From Ensifer sp. Root278 (GTDB lineage: Bacteria; Pseudomonadota; Alphaproteobacteria; Rhizobiales; Rhizobiaceae), in the NCBI RefSeq assembly GCF_001429285.1, contig NZ_LMJJ01000014.1, forward strand, positions 1-64,000: a stretch of 64,000 nt of DNA, in the 5' to 3' direction. The position numbers were made by a program, and so were the translations under genes. Positions 53,712 through 63,913 of the stretch are shown here, piece after piece. A model generated the notes under the pieces. It did not search any database. It was given only the letters and a program-made list of their open reading frames with translations, and was not told where the DNA came from. Each line of letters starts with the position of its first letter. Position 1 is the stretch's first letter.

Positions 53712-54532
53712 TGACTGCCCACACTCTTGGCCGCCTCATTGGCCGATTGATCCTCGCCCTTGCCGCTTTCTCCGCCGTCTTTCCGATGTTCTGGACGGCG
53801 CTCAACGCCTTCAAGAACCGCGTCGACATCGTCACGCCGACACCGCTGTTCATCTTTGAGCCGACGCTCGACAACTTCGCCTACGTGCTTGGCCGTGAAA
53901 GTGTCTTTGCCGGCCTCGTCAACTCGCTCTTGATATCAGGCGCTGCGGTTCTGATCGGTGCCATGCTCGGCCTGCCGGCGGCTTATGCGATCGCGCGCTA
54001 TCCCAACCGCTGGTCCCGCGACATCCAGTTCTTCGTGCTGTCGCTGCGCTTCCTGCCGCCGGTGGCGATCGCCATTCCGCTGATGGTGATCTGGCTCGAC
54101 TTCGGGCTTTACGACACGCGCCTGTCGATGATCGTCACCTATTCGCTGCTGACGCTTGCGACCATCATCTGGCTCAGCGTTCCGGCCTTCGCCCGAGTGC
54201 CGAAGGAAGTCGAGGAAGCCGCCCGCGTCGACGGTTATGGCCCCTATGCGATCTTCTTCCTCATCGCGCTGCCGATAGCGCTGCGCTCGCTCATCGGCGC
54301 CGTCGCCTTCGCCTTCGTGCTCGTCTGGAACGAGTTCCTGATCGCACTGATGCTGACGACGTCGGACGCCAAGACCCTGCCGATCGTCGCTTCGGAACTG
54401 ACCCAGCTCGGCCGAGACGTGCCCTGGGGCATTCTCAACGCCTCCGTCGTGCTTCTGTCCATCCCGCCGCTGCTCTTCATCGGGGTCTTAAGCGGCATGC
54501 TCAACAGCGCCTTCAAGCGCAAGACCCAATGA
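53711..54532 (+). CDS. Polyol-type ABC transporter permease (second)
   Basis: The protein has 273 residues, six membrane segments and CUT1 (MalG-like) features. The EAA loop is [30 protein letters not shown], and [20 protein letters not shown] follows. It is translationally coupled to the first permease. The dehydrogenase gene follows: its ATG at 54565 is 32 bases downstream. Confidence 0.9.
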   Translation: MTAHTLGRLIGRLILALAAFSAVFPMFWTALNAFKNRVDIVTPTPLFIFEPTLDNFAYVLGRESVFAGLVNSLLISGAAVLIGAMLGLPAAYAIARYPNRWSRDIQFFVLSLRFLPPVAIAIPLMVIWLDFGLYDTRLSMIVTYSLLTLATIIWLSVPAFARVPKEVEEAARVDGYGPYAIFFLIALPIALRSLIGAVAFAFVLVWNEFLIALMLTTSDAKTLPIVASELTQLGRDVPWGILNASVVLLSIPPLLFIGVLSGMLNSAFKRKTQ

Positions 54533-54564
54533 AACCCGAGACTGGAAAAACAAGGAAATCCTTC

Positions 54565-55611
54565 ATGCAAGCGTTGGTCCTCGAGCAAAAAGGCAAGCTC
54601 GCGCTCAGGGAGATCGATCTCCCGCTGGAGCTCGGCCCGGATGACGTCAAGATCGCTATCCACACAGTCGGCGTCTGCGGCAGCGACGTGCACTATTACA
54701 CCCACGGCGCGATCGGCCCCTATGTGGTGCGCGAACCGATGGTGCTCGGGCACGAGGCGGCCGGCACCGTCGTCGCGGTCGGCAGCAATGTCGAAACGCT
54801 TGAAGTCGGCGACCGCGTCTGCATGGAGCCGGGTGTTCCCGATCTTTCGTCTCGTGCCTCAAAGCTCGGCATCTACAATGTCGACCCCAAGGTGCGTTTC
54901 TGGGCGACGCCGCCGGTGCACGGCGTGCTCGCCCCCTTCGTCGTCCATCCCGCAGCCTTCACCTACAAGCTGCCGGATAACGTCTCCTTTGCCGAAGGCG
55001 CGATGGTCGAACCTTTCGCCATCGGCATGCAGGCCGCCGCCCGCGCCCGGATCGCACCGGGCGATGTCGCTGCCGTCATCGGCTGCGGGCCGATCGGCAT
55101 CATGGTGGCGTTGGCAGCCCTCGCCGGCGGCTGCAGCCGCGTCTTCATCTCCGATTTCAGCGCCGAGAAGCTGGCGATCGCCGCCCAATATCCGGGCATC
55201 ATCCCGGTCAACATCGCTGATCGCGCCTTTGCCGACGTCATCGCCACCGAGACCGGCGGCTGGGGCGCTGACATCGTGTTCGAAGCAAGCGGCAGTGCCA
55301 AAGCCTTTTCGGGGATCTTCGATCTCGTTCGACCGGGCGGCGCCATCGTGCTGGTCGGTCTGCCGGTCGAAGCCGTCCAGTTCGACGTGCCGGGCGCGAT
55401 CTCGAAGGAGGTCCGCATCGAAACGGTGTTCCGCTACGCCAATATCTTCGACCGCGCGTTGCAGCTGATCGCATCGGGCAAGGTCGACTTGAAGCCGCTG
55501 ATCACAGACACGTTCCGGTTCGAAGACAGCATCAAAGCCTTCGAGCGAGCCGCATCAGCCCGGCCAACCGACATCAAGCTGCAGATCCTCATGGACAGCG
55601 GGAAGGATTGA
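54565..55611 (+). CDS. Zinc-dependent xylitol/sorbitol-type polyol dehydrogenase
   Basis: The 348-residue medium-chain dehydrogenase has the catalytic zinc ligands in [16 protein letters not shown] (Cys), LGHEAAG (His, Glu) and MVEPFAIGM (Glu). The Rossmann motif is [13 protein letters not shown]. The four-cysteine structural zinc site is absent: the segment [18 protein letters not shown] carries none, as in mammalian sorbitol dehydrogenase. It would oxidise the imported polyol to a ketose in the cytoplasm. The start at 54565 fits AAGGAAA; a longer reading from 54529 overlaps the permease stop. The exact polyol is inferred. Confidence 0.88.
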   Translation: MQALVLEQKGKLALREIDLPLELGPDDVKIAIHTVGVCGSDVHYYTHGAIGPYVVREPMVLGHEAAGTVVAVGSNVETLEVGDRVCMEPGVPDLSSRASKLGIYNVDPKVRFWATPPVHGVLAPFVVHPAAFTYKLPDNVSFAEGAMVEPFAIGMQAAARARIAPGDVAAVIGCGPIGIMVALAALAGGCSRVFISDFSAEKLAIAAQYPGIIPVNIADRAFADVIATETGGWGADIVFEASGSAKAFSGIFDLVRPGGAIVLVGLPVEAVQFDVPGAISKEVRIETVFRYANIFDRALQLIASGKVDLKPLITDTFRFEDSIKAFERAASARPTDIKLQILMDSGKD

Positions 55612-55614
55612 GCC

Positions 55615-56697
55615 ATGGCGAACATCGTCTGCTCCAGCGTTGACAAGCAATATGGCGCCGTCGACGTCATCACGGATTTCAACCTCGATGTGGCCGATCA
55701 CGAGTTCATCGTGTTTCTCGGTCCTTCGGGCTGCGGCAAGTCCACACTTCTGCGCATGATCGCCGGTCTTGAGGATATTTCCGGCGGCACCGTGTCGATC
55801 GGCGGGCGGACGGTCAACGACCTGCCGCCACGCGACCGCGGCGTCGCCATGGTTTTCCAGAACTACGCGCTCTACCCGCACATGACGATCTACGACAACA
55901 TCGCCTTCGGACTGAAGCGAATGAAGGTGCCGAAGGCGGAGATCGACACGCGCATCCGTGCTGTGGCTGCGACGCTGGGGCTCGAGCCCTATCTCACCCG
56001 CAAGCCCACAGAGTTGTCCGGCGGACAACAACAACGCGTCGCCATCGCCCGCGCCATGATCAAGACGCCGCGGGTCTTCCTCTTCGACGAACCGCTTTCC
56101 AATCTCGACGCCAAGCTTCGCAACCACATGCGCGTCGAGATCGCACGGCTGCACCAGAAGCTGAAGACCACGACCATCTATGTGACGCACGACCAACTGG
56201 AGGCGATGACGCTCGCAGACCGCATCGTGCTGATGAAGGGCGGTGCGATCGAACAGGTCGGAACGCCGGCCGAAATCTACGAGCGCCCGCGCACGCTCTT
56301 CGTCGCCGGCTTCATCGGCACGCCCAACATGAACTTCATCGACGTCACCACCGAGAAGACCGAAGGCGGATGGCTGCTGCGCAGTGCCGGCGGTAACTTC
56401 TCGATCTCGGATGGAAAGTTCGCCCTGCGCCATGGCCAACCGCTGGTGCTCGGCATACGGCCGGCGGATCTGAAAATCGCCGAGGCCGGCGCCAATCGCA
56501 TGTCAGGTATTGCCGATCTCGTCGAGTTTCACGGCAATGACGCGTTGGTGACCTTCCTTTTTGCCGGCAAGGAAATCGGCGCGCTGGTCAAGGCCAGCGC
56601 CTGCCCGAAACCGGGCGACGCTGTCACCTTCGCGGTCGAGCCCGAAGGTCTCCACCTCTTCGATCGGGAAAGCGGCATCTCCCTGCTGAAATCCTGA
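55615..56697 (+). CDS. Polyol-type ABC transporter ATP-binding protein (UgpC/MalK family)
   Basis: The protein has 360 residues. The ATPase domain (Walker [30 protein letters not shown], signature [15 protein letters not shown], Walker [24 protein letters not shown]) is followed by a C-terminal TOBE/OB regulatory domain. It starts 3 bases after the dehydrogenase stop and ends the operon. It energises the two permeases from the inner face of the membrane. Confidence 0.92.
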   Translation: MANIVCSSVDKQYGAVDVITDFNLDVADHEFIVFLGPSGCGKSTLLRMIAGLEDISGGTVSIGGRTVNDLPPRDRGVAMVFQNYALYPHMTIYDNIAFGLKRMKVPKAEIDTRIRAVAATLGLEPYLTRKPTELSGGQQQRVAIARAMIKTPRVFLFDEPLSNLDAKLRNHMRVEIARLHQKLKTTTIYVTHDQLEAMTLADRIVLMKGGAIEQVGTPAEIYERPRTLFVAGFIGTPNMNFIDVTTEKTEGGWLLRSAGGNFSISDGKFALRHGQPLVLGIRPADLKIAEAGANRMSGIADLVEFHGNDALVTFLFAGKEIGALVKASACPKPGDAVTFAVEPEGLHLFDRESGISLLKS

Positions 56698-56707
56698 GAC
56701 GCCTTCG

Positions 56708-57856
56708 TCAGTTCGGATTTGCAAATGAGGCGGCCCGGAGCGGTCCGGCCGTCATCAGCGTAAAATCGAACGGCGCGCGGACGTCGGCATCAAGCACATA
56801 TTGCCGGTGGACCCGAAGAAAATCGCCCTTGATCCTGCGATAGCGTTCCGGTGAAAGCATGTGCTTTAGCCGTATGAAGACGATCGGTGGCTGGGGCGCA
56901 TCATGGTGCCCGGCCAGTGCCACGACCTGGCACCGGTAGAAGTTGATCGCATCGGTCAGGCATTGGACGTCGAACCAGAAGATGTCCTTCACACGGGCGA
57001 TCGCGCCGACGCGCGCCCGCAAGACCTCGGCCGAGCGAAGCAATGCGCATTGCAGGATCGCGCCGCCGAGCGTGACAAAGACGACCCGCTTTCCCGCAAA
57101 CAGGCTCGGCTCCCTTTCCACCAAAGTGCCGATCACCTGAGTGGCGATGCTTGAGCCCATGCTGTGGGAGCTGATGACGTATTCGTCGGCCGGCTCGCTG
57201 AGTGCCGCCCGCACGGACGCCAGGTTATCCTCAACCCACTGCTGGAAATAGGGTTTTTCCAGGCTGGCGACCGCGACGGCCAGCTCCCAATCGGAAAAAA
57301 GGTGCAGCGTATGCCACCGGTCCGACCAGGGAAGAAAGAGCCGGAAGAAGGCCATATGGGCAACGATTGCGCTTAGGATCAGAAGGGATGTGTCAAGCGC
57401 AAGCCAGTAGGGCGCGGTGACGATCAGCACGCTCAGAGCGAGCGCGATTGCCACCAGCAGGAATGGGAAGAGGAAGAACAACCCGAAGCGCCATGCATGC
57501 CTGAAGTAGGAAAAAGCACCACCTTCCCAGACGACGCGCGCGGCACTCGAATATCCCGCAACCATTCTGCGCAGCGTCGACCGGCCGTTCAGGCTTTTGA
57601 CGATTTCGTCGTGATCGAATACATAGACGCGGCTCGACGTTTGCCAGTCGGCACCTTGACTGTCGACATCGAAGTAGCGGCTTTGCCCTTCGGTCTGTAC
57701 CGGTCCCACCTCGACCTCGAAGTCCTGAAGCTTGGCGGTCTTCACCGCCGATCGCTTGTAGCGCGCCTGGTGCCTGACGGCATCCAAGGGCTCAAAGCCC
57801 GGAAAGTGCAGCACGATACGTTTCGTGACGCGCCCGGAGGGTTTGTCGTATGACAA
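56708..57856 (-). CDS. Membrane protein with alpha/beta-hydrolase-like nucleophile elbow
   Basis: The protein has about 382 residues and no named homologue that I recognise. After VLHFPGFEP come about 110 residues, then two hydrophobic segments (FGLFFLFPFLLVAIALALSV and the following stretch), then a serine elbow ISSHSMGSSIATQVIG and FAGKRVVFVTLGGAILQC, consistent with an alpha/beta-hydrolase fold. No ATG fits; a TTG at 57856 is the best start and should be treated as uncertain. A long upward extension of the frame runs through a hairpin region and is unlikely to be coding. It converges with the polyol operon. Confidence 0.65.
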   Translation of the reverse strand: MSYDKPSGRVTKRIVLHFPGFEPLDAVRHQARYKRSAVKTAKLQDFEVEVGPVQTEGQSRYFDVDSQGADWQTSSRVYVFDHDEIVKSLNGRSTLRRMVAGYSSAARVVWEGGAFSYFRHAWRFGLFFLFPFLLVAIALALSVLIVTAPYWLALDTSLLILSAIVAHMAFFRLFLPWSDRWHTLHLFSDWELAVAVASLEKPYFQQWVEDNLASVRAALSEPADEYVISSHSMGSSIATQVIGTLVEREPSLFAGKRVVFVTLGGAILQCALLRSAEVLRARVGAIARVKDIFWFDVQCLTDAINFYRCQVVALAGHHDAPQPPIVFIRLKHMLSPERYRRIKGDFLRVHRQYVLDADVRAPFDFTLMTAGPLRAASFANPN

Positions 57857-58410
57857 GTGGATGATCTCTCGAAAGGCGCAAAACGCCCGCCCCTGCCTCC
57901 CCGAAAAGGAGGCGGAAGCGGGCGCTCGGTGAGCGCCGGGTGGTCCCAGCCTGCGGGAAGAGGTCGACAATCTCGGTGTCGAGAATATGGCCGAATGAAA
58001 CGATACAACGGTGTTGGCAAGATTTTTTTGACGCAGCCGATCCGAAACGCGACCTTCCGCCGGTACTGCGGAGGCGCTGCCTGAAAACGCCACTATGCTC
58101 CAGCCTCTATGGGTTCTTTATGCCCCGCACCTGACTTCCCAAGCGATTTCCTACCTTGGTTCGAGCTAACAGGAGGCGGCGCGAACCCCGATGGCTCCGC
58201 CTTCTTAGCGCCGTTTTTCGATGGCTTGAGACGCGCCGTGCCGCCGGGAACATCGCCGGCATGCGGTACGTGTTATCTTTGCAATATGCGGCCTGGTTGC
58301 AGCGGTGGGTAGACGCCCATCGCGCCCCGCGTGGCAACGACGAGAGAAATGCATAGACGCCTCGGCACCGGTCCTCCCCGGTTCCGGAATGTCTCACGAC
58401 GAGCAAGACA
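57857..58410. other. Mostly gene-free spacer with a large hairpin
   Basis: No ORF here has convincing protein features. At 57884-57924 two stacked stems (CGCCCGC/GCGGGCG and TGCCTCC/GGAGGCG, around a CCGAAAA loop) form a strong hairpin. On the leftward strand the stem is followed by TTTTGC, so it may be a terminator or attenuator ahead of the hydrolase-like gene. The rest is unstructured to the eye. Confidence 0.5.
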
Positions 58411-58716
58411 ATGAAATTCACGAACGGGTTCAAGCCCAGCCCCAAGACCAGCCGCCGATTGCCGACGGAATACTTCATTCTGGCGGATATCGCATTTGAG
58501 GGCGCCGTGATCGGCTCCCTTGCCGGCAGGCCCATACGGGAAGCGGTAAGGGATGGCAGCGGCCTTTGCTATCGCTTCGTCGGCGTGGCTCCGCGGCTCG
58601 CGGGTGGCGGCTTTGACGTGTTGTCGCTTCGCTCCGGCGAGTGGATCGTGGAGCCCGGCCTTGTTTACGCAGCCGATACGGCCACATCAAAGAAAGAAGC
58701 GAATCTGGCCGCCTGA
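58411..58716 (+). CDS. Small hypothetical protein
   Basis: The 101-residue protein begins with a basic stretch and then has FILADIAFEGAVIGSLAGRPI and CYRFVGVAPRLAGGGFDVLSLRSGEWIVEPGLVY, a plausible beta-rich small domain. I do not recognise a family. It has no strong ribosome site, and the composition is in line with coding DNA. It is followed by 263 bases without a gene. Confidence 0.5.
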   Translation: MKFTNGFKPSPKTSRRLPTEYFILADIAFEGAVIGSLAGRPIREAVRDGSGLCYRFVGVAPRLAGGGFDVLSLRSGEWIVEPGLVYAADTATSKKEANLAA

Positions 58717-58979
58717 GCTGCACCGCCTCGCGGTCAGGAAGCCACCCAGTTCACGGCTCTTTTCCGGCAGGCGTCAAACATCTCCGCGATCTGACGCTGG
58801 CTTGTCTGCGGGCCACACGCCGCCCTCCCGCAATGTCCCTGTAATCTTGCCCCTTTAGCAGCGGATTGTCGCCGCCTCGACCCGAAATAACAATCGGGCA
58901 TGCGGCAGGTCAAAGCACGACCGCAGGTTTTGTGCGTCCGGGTGGACGCCTGGCGATGCGGGACAAACCGGGATCCGTC

Positions 58980-59360
58980 ATGTTCTTCAGCAAAGGGCGC
59001 CGCGCCCTCGCATGTTTTGCCGCTACCGCGCTGCTCCTCGCCGGCTGCGCTTCCGACACCATGAAAACCTATATCGGCCAGCCGGTCGAATCCGTCATCA
59101 TCGACTACGGTCCGCCGACGAACATTCTTGATCTCAGTTGGAACGAACGGGCCTATCAATGGCGCAAGATCTCGACGAATGTCGTCTCCGGCACATCGAG
59201 TGGTGAAATCAAGGACACGCGCCGAGGAATGCGCTACGAGGAATACTCGACGCCGGGCTACGTCGAAGAGCAGGAATGCTTCTATACCTTCTACGCGCGC
59301 ATGCAGCAGGGCCGCTGGTACATCACCAATTTCCGCCAGCCGAAGCTGGAATGCGAGTGA
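58980..59360 (+). CDS. Lipoprotein of unknown function
   Basis: The protein has 126 residues with a lipobox LLAGC after a hydrophobic core (ALACFAATALLLAGC), so it is exported and lipid-anchored. The mature part (SDTMKTYIGQPVESVIIDYGPPTNILDLSWNERAYQWRK) has a small beta-domain pattern, with the GQPVESV... opening seen in SmpA/OmlA-like lipoproteins. The start at 58980 is favoured because it gives a normal signal length; an ATG at 58956 is possible. No operon partner is evident. Confidence 0.75.
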   Translation: MFFSKGRRALACFAATALLLAGCASDTMKTYIGQPVESVIIDYGPPTNILDLSWNERAYQWRKISTNVVSGTSSGEIKDTRRGMRYEEYSTPGYVEEQECFYTFYARMQQGRWYITNFRQPKLECE

Positions 59361-59470
59361 TGGCTTCAACCTCACTGGCGAGGCGGATGGAATTCGTTGT
59401 AAGTATTTGAATTTGTGTATGTTTTCATTGAGTAACCTGCTCAGGAAGACCTGCAATCGGGAGAACTGGC

Positions 59471-60145
59471 ATGCGCATCCTGCTGCTGGAAGACGAGCCG
59501 GAGATGGCCTCGGCCCTGAAGGCGGCGCTGGAGCGGCGTCAGGTGATCGTCGATCACGTTGCGACGCTGGCCGATGCCGAAGCCGTCGCCGAGCTCTGGC
59601 CCTATGACGTCGTCGTGCTCGATCGCCGTGTGCCGGATGGCGAGGGCCTGGACCTCATTCCGAAGCTGCGCGGCCTCGGTGTCGGCGCGCCCGTATTGAT
59701 GCTGACGGCGTTGGGGTCGATCAACGACCGCGTCGCCGGGCTCGATGCCGGTGCCGACGACTATCTGTCCAAGCCGTTTGCCGTCGAAGAACTGATGGCC
59801 CGGCTGCGGGCGCTCGCCCGCCGCCCCGTCTCATTGAAAGCCGAGCAGACCAAGGTCGGACGCCTGATCTACGACTTCCATCACCGCGAAGCGGCCGTGG
59901 ACGACAAGCCCCTCGATCTCCTGCGCAGAGAACGTCTTGCGCTCGAAGCCTTGATGCGTCGACCGGGCCGAACCGTGCTCAGGGCGACATTGGAGGAATC
60001 GGTCTACGCCATGGAAGACGAGATCGAATCCAATGCGCTCGACTCGCATCTTTCACGCCTGCGCCGGAAGCTCGATGATGTCGGTGCCGGCGTCGAGATC
60101 AGGGCCATCCGCAACCTCGGCTATCTCCTGCGCGCAACGACATGA
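59471..60145 (+). CDS. OmpR-family response regulator
   Basis: The protein has 224 residues. The receiver domain has the acidic pair in LEDEPEM, the phosphoacceptor Asp51 in VVVLDRRVPDGEGLD, and the Lys in DYLSKPF. The C-terminal winged helix (RRERLALEALMRRPGRTVLRATLEESVYAMEDEIESNALDSHLSRLRRKL) is of the OmpR type. GGGAGAACTGGC precedes the ATG. Its stop overlaps the histidine-kinase start, so the two form a two-component system. The signal is unknown. Confidence 0.93.
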   Translation: MRILLLEDEPEMASALKAALERRQVIVDHVATLADAEAVAELWPYDVVVLDRRVPDGEGLDLIPKLRGLGVGAPVLMLTALGSINDRVAGLDAGADDYLSKPFAVEELMARLRALARRPVSLKAEQTKVGRLIYDFHHREAAVDDKPLDLLRRERLALEALMRRPGRTVLRATLEESVYAMEDEIESNALDSHLSRLRRKLDDVGAGVEIRAIRNLGYLLRATT

Positions 60146-61599
60146 CGAAGGCTCGGCCCCGCTCGCTGCAATGGGTGCTCGTGCGCCGCCTCATCCTGCT
60201 GCAGGCGGCAACGCTGTTTGTCTTTATCGGCCTGCTTTTCGTGGCATTGTTCATCGTCCAGCCGCGCCTCCTCGTCGACAATGAAGCGGCGGTGGATGTT
60301 CTCGACCGCGCCGTCGGGCGCGATGCGAGCGGCGCGTTGATGGTGCGTGAGACCGAAGAGCTGCGCGAGCTACGCCAGGCCCACCCCAATCTCTGGTTCA
60401 TCGTCCGCGACGACGCCGGTCAGTTTCTCCGACAGGGAAACGTTCCTCCTCCCTATGACGAAAGGGGCGGCGACCTGCTCCGACGTGTGGAGGGCGCGAA
60501 GCTGCTCTTCGATGATGGCGGAACGCTACCGGACGCGGTCCTCCACAACGCCGACACCGACGCCGGCCGCGTTCAGATCATCACCTCGACCGTTGCTTCG
60601 CGGCGCGACGATGGCCCGCTGGACGTGCAGATCAGCATCAATGTCGACATGGCACGCGACCTCGACGGCACGACGACCTGGACCGAGGTCGTACCGATGA
60701 TTGCGCTGCTCATCCTCTGCTTCCTGCTGCCGATCGTTCTGGTCATGGGTGTGACCACATTGGTCACGGCACCGGCCGTCGTTCGGCGTTCCTTGGCGAG
60801 CCTCATATCGACCGCTGACCAGGCCGGCCGCATCGATATCGACAATCGCGCGGTTCAGCTCGAAACCGAACAGGTACCGACCGAGATCGCCCCCTTGGTG
60901 CGGGCCTTCAACAAGGCTCTGGCGCGGCTCGGCGAGGGATATGACCAGCGCAACCGCTTCCTCACCGACGCAGCGCACGAATTGCGCACCCCGATCGCGA
61001 TCCTCAGAACCCGTGCCGAACTTCTGCAGGAAGCCCCGGAAAGCGCCCGCCTGAGGCTGGATATCGAGCGTCTGTCCCACCTCGCCCAACAGCTCCTCGA
61101 CCGGCAGGTGCTCGAGCATGCCGGCGGCGCACTCGAAGTGGTAGACCTTGTTGCGCTCGCAAGAAACATCGCCGCCGACTTTGCGCCGTTGGCGTTCGAA
61201 GCAGGCTACGAGCTGGCGTTCGAAACCGAGGTGCCGGAGGCCCGTGTCAGCGCTCGGCCACGCCAGATCGAGCAGGCTGTCGCCAATCTCTTGCGCAACG
61301 CCATCGAACATGGCGGCGGCACCGGCACGATCACCGTGCAGGTAAATGCCGCGGGCGGGTTGGAAATCCAGGACGAGGGCCCCGGAATTCCTGTCGAGGA
61401 ACGCGAGCGCGTATTCGAGCCTTTCTATCGCTTGCGTCCACGTTCCACCGGCGCCGGTTTGGGGCTCAATCTGGCACGGGAGATCGCCCGTCTGCATGGT
61501 GGCCGTGTCGACATCCTTGCCGGCCCGTGGCAGGGGGCCCGCGTCCGCTTGCACTTGCCGCTTCTCGACGGGAGCCACTTGGCGCACCAATCGGCGTGA
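60142..61599 (+). CDS. Sensor histidine kinase
   Basis: The protein has 485 residues. Two membrane segments (near 14-38 and 183-207) flank a periplasmic domain of about 145 residues. A HAMP-like linker follows, then the dimerisation domain with the phospho-His in DAAHELRTPIAILR, then the ATPase domain (N-box LLRNAIEHGGG, G1 DEGPGIP, G2 STGAGLGL). It senses an unknown periplasmic signal and phosphorylates the adjacent response regulator. The start overlaps the regulator stop by 4 bases. Confidence 0.93.
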   Translation: MTKARPRSLQWVLVRRLILLQAATLFVFIGLLFVALFIVQPRLLVDNEAAVDVLDRAVGRDASGALMVRETEELRELRQAHPNLWFIVRDDAGQFLRQGNVPPPYDERGGDLLRRVEGAKLLFDDGGTLPDAVLHNADTDAGRVQIITSTVASRRDDGPLDVQISINVDMARDLDGTTTWTEVVPMIALLILCFLLPIVLVMGVTTLVTAPAVVRRSLASLISTADQAGRIDIDNRAVQLETEQVPTEIAPLVRAFNKALARLGEGYDQRNRFLTDAAHELRTPIAILRTRAELLQEAPESARLRLDIERLSHLAQQLLDRQVLEHAGGALEVVDLVALARNIAADFAPLAFEAGYELAFETEVPEARVSARPRQIEQAVANLLRNAIEHGGGTGTITVQVNAAGGLEIQDEGPGIPVEERERVFEPFYRLRPRSTGAGLGLNLAREIARLHGGRVDILAGPWQGARVRLHLPLLDGSHLAHQSA

Positions 61600-61743
61600 A
61601 TGCGGACGTAACTATCCCCTTTTCTCAAAAGCTATCGGCTTCCCCCTTATCAAGGCGCCGCCGATGCTCCACATTTGCAGCGATACATCGCGAACGTTCG
61701 CCGGAGGAACGGCTGAGCGTTCTACCAGCATGGAGAATTGCAA

Positions 61744-62997
61744 ATGCAGATATCTTCGCAGCCCCCCTCCCCGTCGATCGAAGGAGAAAGCTGGCCGGCT
61801 CGGCGCCGGAGCGTGCTCGACTGGCTGATCATCGAAACCCGCAACGAGCGGTTTATCGACAATATCCTCGTTGACATGTGCGAAAGGCTACAGGCGGTCG
61901 GTGTCCCGGTTGCGCGCGCAACGTTGCATTTCCGGATCAACCACCCGCAGTGGCTGGGTGCCCGCATTCTGTGGCGCAAGGGCCTGGCGGAGGCCGAAAT
62001 CGATCTCTACGACTATGGGACCCAAAACACCGCGCTCTACCTCAACAGCCCGCTCTATGTGATCAACAACGGCGGCACCGAGGTTCGCACGAACCTGGAA
62101 GCCCTGACGGAAGAGCAGTCTCAAAACTCCCTCTATGCCGACCTGAAGGCCGAAGGCCTGACCGAGTACATTGCCTGGCCGCTCGAACACACGCTGGGCA
62201 AACGCCATGTCGTGACCTTCACCACCGACCGAAAGGGCGGCTTCGAGGATGAGCACGTCGGCCTTCTCTCGGATCTTCTACCCGCCCTGGCGCTCGTCAG
62301 TGAAATCCGGCTGAAGAACCGGTTCGTGCGCACGCTGCTCGAAACCTATGTCGGCCCGCATGCCAGCGAGCAAATCCTCGCCGGCGCCACGACACGCGGC
62401 AGTGGCGTCACCGTCGGTGCCGCCATTTTGATCTGCGACCTGCGCGACTTCACGAAACTCTCCGACCTGTGGCCGCGCGACGACGTGATCGATCTGCTCA
62501 ATGGCTATTTCGACGCCATGTCGGAGCCGATCGAACGGCACGGCGGCGAGATCCTCAAGTTCATGGGTGATGGGCTGCTGGCGATCTTTCCGCTCAGCAA
62601 TGCCAATGCTGCCGAAAACCTGCTGCTGGCGATCCGTGAGGCGGAAGCGGCGATCGCTCTCCTCAACAAGGACAACGTCCAAAAAGGCCGTGAGCCCCTT
62701 GGCTACGGAATCGGCGTCCATGTCGGCGACGTGATGTACGGCAATATCGGCTCGCGCCGTCGGCTGGACTTTACGGTGATCGGCCCCGCGGTCAACATCG
62801 CCTCGCGGTTGGAGAGCCTGACCAAGGAAACGAAGCGGCCGGTGCTTCTGTCGCGGGCCTTCGTCGAACTGGCCGGTTGCGCATCCAGCATGGAGCATCT
62901 CGGCTCCTATCCGGTCAGGGGCATTGGCGAGCCGATCGAGGTCTTCGCCTTTTCCGGCAACGGCCCAGCCCCTGTCTTGCGCGTGGTTGGAGAATAG
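61744..62997 (+). CDS. Class III adenylate/guanylate cyclase
   Basis: The protein has 417 residues. An N-terminal domain of about 190 residues without membrane segments (FIDNILVDMCERLQAVGVPVARATLHFRI) has a GAF-like look. The C-terminal class III cyclase domain shows the metal Asp in LICDLRDFTKLSD, FMGDGLLAIFP with the second metal Asp, and the late FTVIGPAVNIASRLESL. It makes cyclic nucleotide in the cytoplasm. GGAG lies eight bases before the ATG at 61744. It follows the sensor kinase after 144 bases and may be independent of it. Confidence 0.9.
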   Translation: MQISSQPPSPSIEGESWPARRRSVLDWLIIETRNERFIDNILVDMCERLQAVGVPVARATLHFRINHPQWLGARILWRKGLAEAEIDLYDYGTQNTALYLNSPLYVINNGGTEVRTNLEALTEEQSQNSLYADLKAEGLTEYIAWPLEHTLGKRHVVTFTTDRKGGFEDEHVGLLSDLLPALALVSEIRLKNRFVRTLLETYVGPHASEQILAGATTRGSGVTVGAAILICDLRDFTKLSDLWPRDDVIDLLNGYFDAMSEPIERHGGEILKFMGDGLLAIFPLSNANAAENLLLAIREAEAAIALLNKDNVQKGREPLGYGIGVHVGDVMYGNIGSRRRLDFTVIGPAVNIASRLESLTKETKRPVLLSRAFVELAGCASSMEHLGSYPVRGIGEPIEVFAFSGNGPAPVLRVVGE

Positions 62998-63020
62998 CCA
63001 GTTGTCCGCGGACAACTGGC
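62997..63020. terminator. Perfect 24-base palindrome between convergent genes
   Basis: GCCAGTTGTCCG and its exact complement form a 24-base perfect palindrome directly at the cyclase stop, between the convergent cyclase and GntR genes. There is no loop and no T run, so it may be a bidirectional terminator or a protein-binding site. Confidence 0.5.
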
Positions 63021-63052
63021 ATGTTGCCAGCCGGTAGCGGAGCGTTAGCCGG

Positions 63053-63826
63053 CTATCCGATCGGACTCGGCGCGAACTGAGCGACGAGTTCGTGGCGATC
63101 ACCGGGATAGGTCAGCCGCACATGCGTGACCGGCGCACGACCGCTCCAGGTGCGGCGTTCGATGACCAGGCAGGCGGTGCCGGTCGAAATGTCGAGCGCC
63201 TGCGCCGCCAGTTTGTTCGCCGCAACGGCGCGAATGCGGTGTTCGGCCGTGCTCCACGGCACCTTGCCAAGCAGCCACGAACCGGGTGCGGCGGCCTCAA
63301 ACAATTCCGCCTCCGCCTCGGGCACCGCCGCTAAGCTGATGAGGCGTTCTTCGAAGCAAAAGGGACGCCCACCGGCAAAATGCCGGCACGTTACATCCAG
63401 CAGCCTCGCCGATGTCGGAAGATCCAGGCGTTCGAAGTCCCGGCTCTCCACCTTGCGAACCTTTCGCTCGTCCAGCTGAAAACTATAGTCGAGCCCCAGA
63501 GATTGGACTTCGAGCTTGACGTCATGGATTTCCATGACCGCCGACTGTACCTGCGGAAACGTAACGTAGCTGCCCGACTTGCGTCGCCGCTCGATCAATC
63601 CGCGCTTGACCAATTCGGTCAGCGCCTTGTTCACGGTCATTCGCGAGCAGTCATACTGTTCAGTCAACTCGTGTTCGAATGGAATGCGGTGACCCGGCGG
63701 CCACTCCCCGGAGAGGATGCGTCCTTCCACATCCCCGAGGATACGCTGATGCAACGACAAGGGCTGTCCTTGGCTATTATCGTCGGGCTGATCGTTCGAA
63801 ACGGTTCGGTCTTGCTTGGTGTCCAT
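63053..63826 (-). CDS. HutC-family (GntR/UTRA) transcriptional regulator
   Basis: The protein has 257 residues. The N-terminal GntR winged helix (IPFEHELTEQYDCSRMTVNKALTELVKRGLIERRRKSGSYV) is followed by a UTRA ligand domain (RHFAGGRPFCFEERLISL and the closing RLTYPGDRHELVAQF). The length and layout match HutC, the histidine-utilisation repressor, and the UTRA domain of this subtype usually senses urocanate. The start at 63826 or an ATG at 63844 is likely, because an operator-like palindrome lies upstream at 63921. The target genes, expected to be hut or similar, are outside the window. Confidence 0.8.
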   Translation of the reverse strand: MDTKQDRTVSNDQPDDNSQGQPLSLHQRILGDVEGRILSGEWPPGHRIPFEHELTEQYDCSRMTVNKALTELVKRGLIERRRKSGSYVTFPQVQSAVMEIHDVKLEVQSLGLDYSFQLDERKVRKVESRDFERLDLPTSARLLDVTCRHFAGGRPFCFEERLISLAAVPEAEAELFEAAAPGSWLLGKVPWSTAEHRIRAVAANKLAAQALDISTGTACLVIERRTWSGRAPVTHVRLTYPGDRHELVAQFAPSPIG

Positions 63827-63913
63827 GACACCGAACTTAATCATTTCCCGGCGGTGAAACAGCCCTTCTCTCGCTGTTTCGCGCTTTTCCACCATGGCGG
63901 CGGATGCCGCGAT

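Noticed and set aside
58109-58499. Several short forward and reverse frames before the small hypothetical gene
   Set aside because: They overlap each other, have no ribosome sites and their composition is not protein-like.
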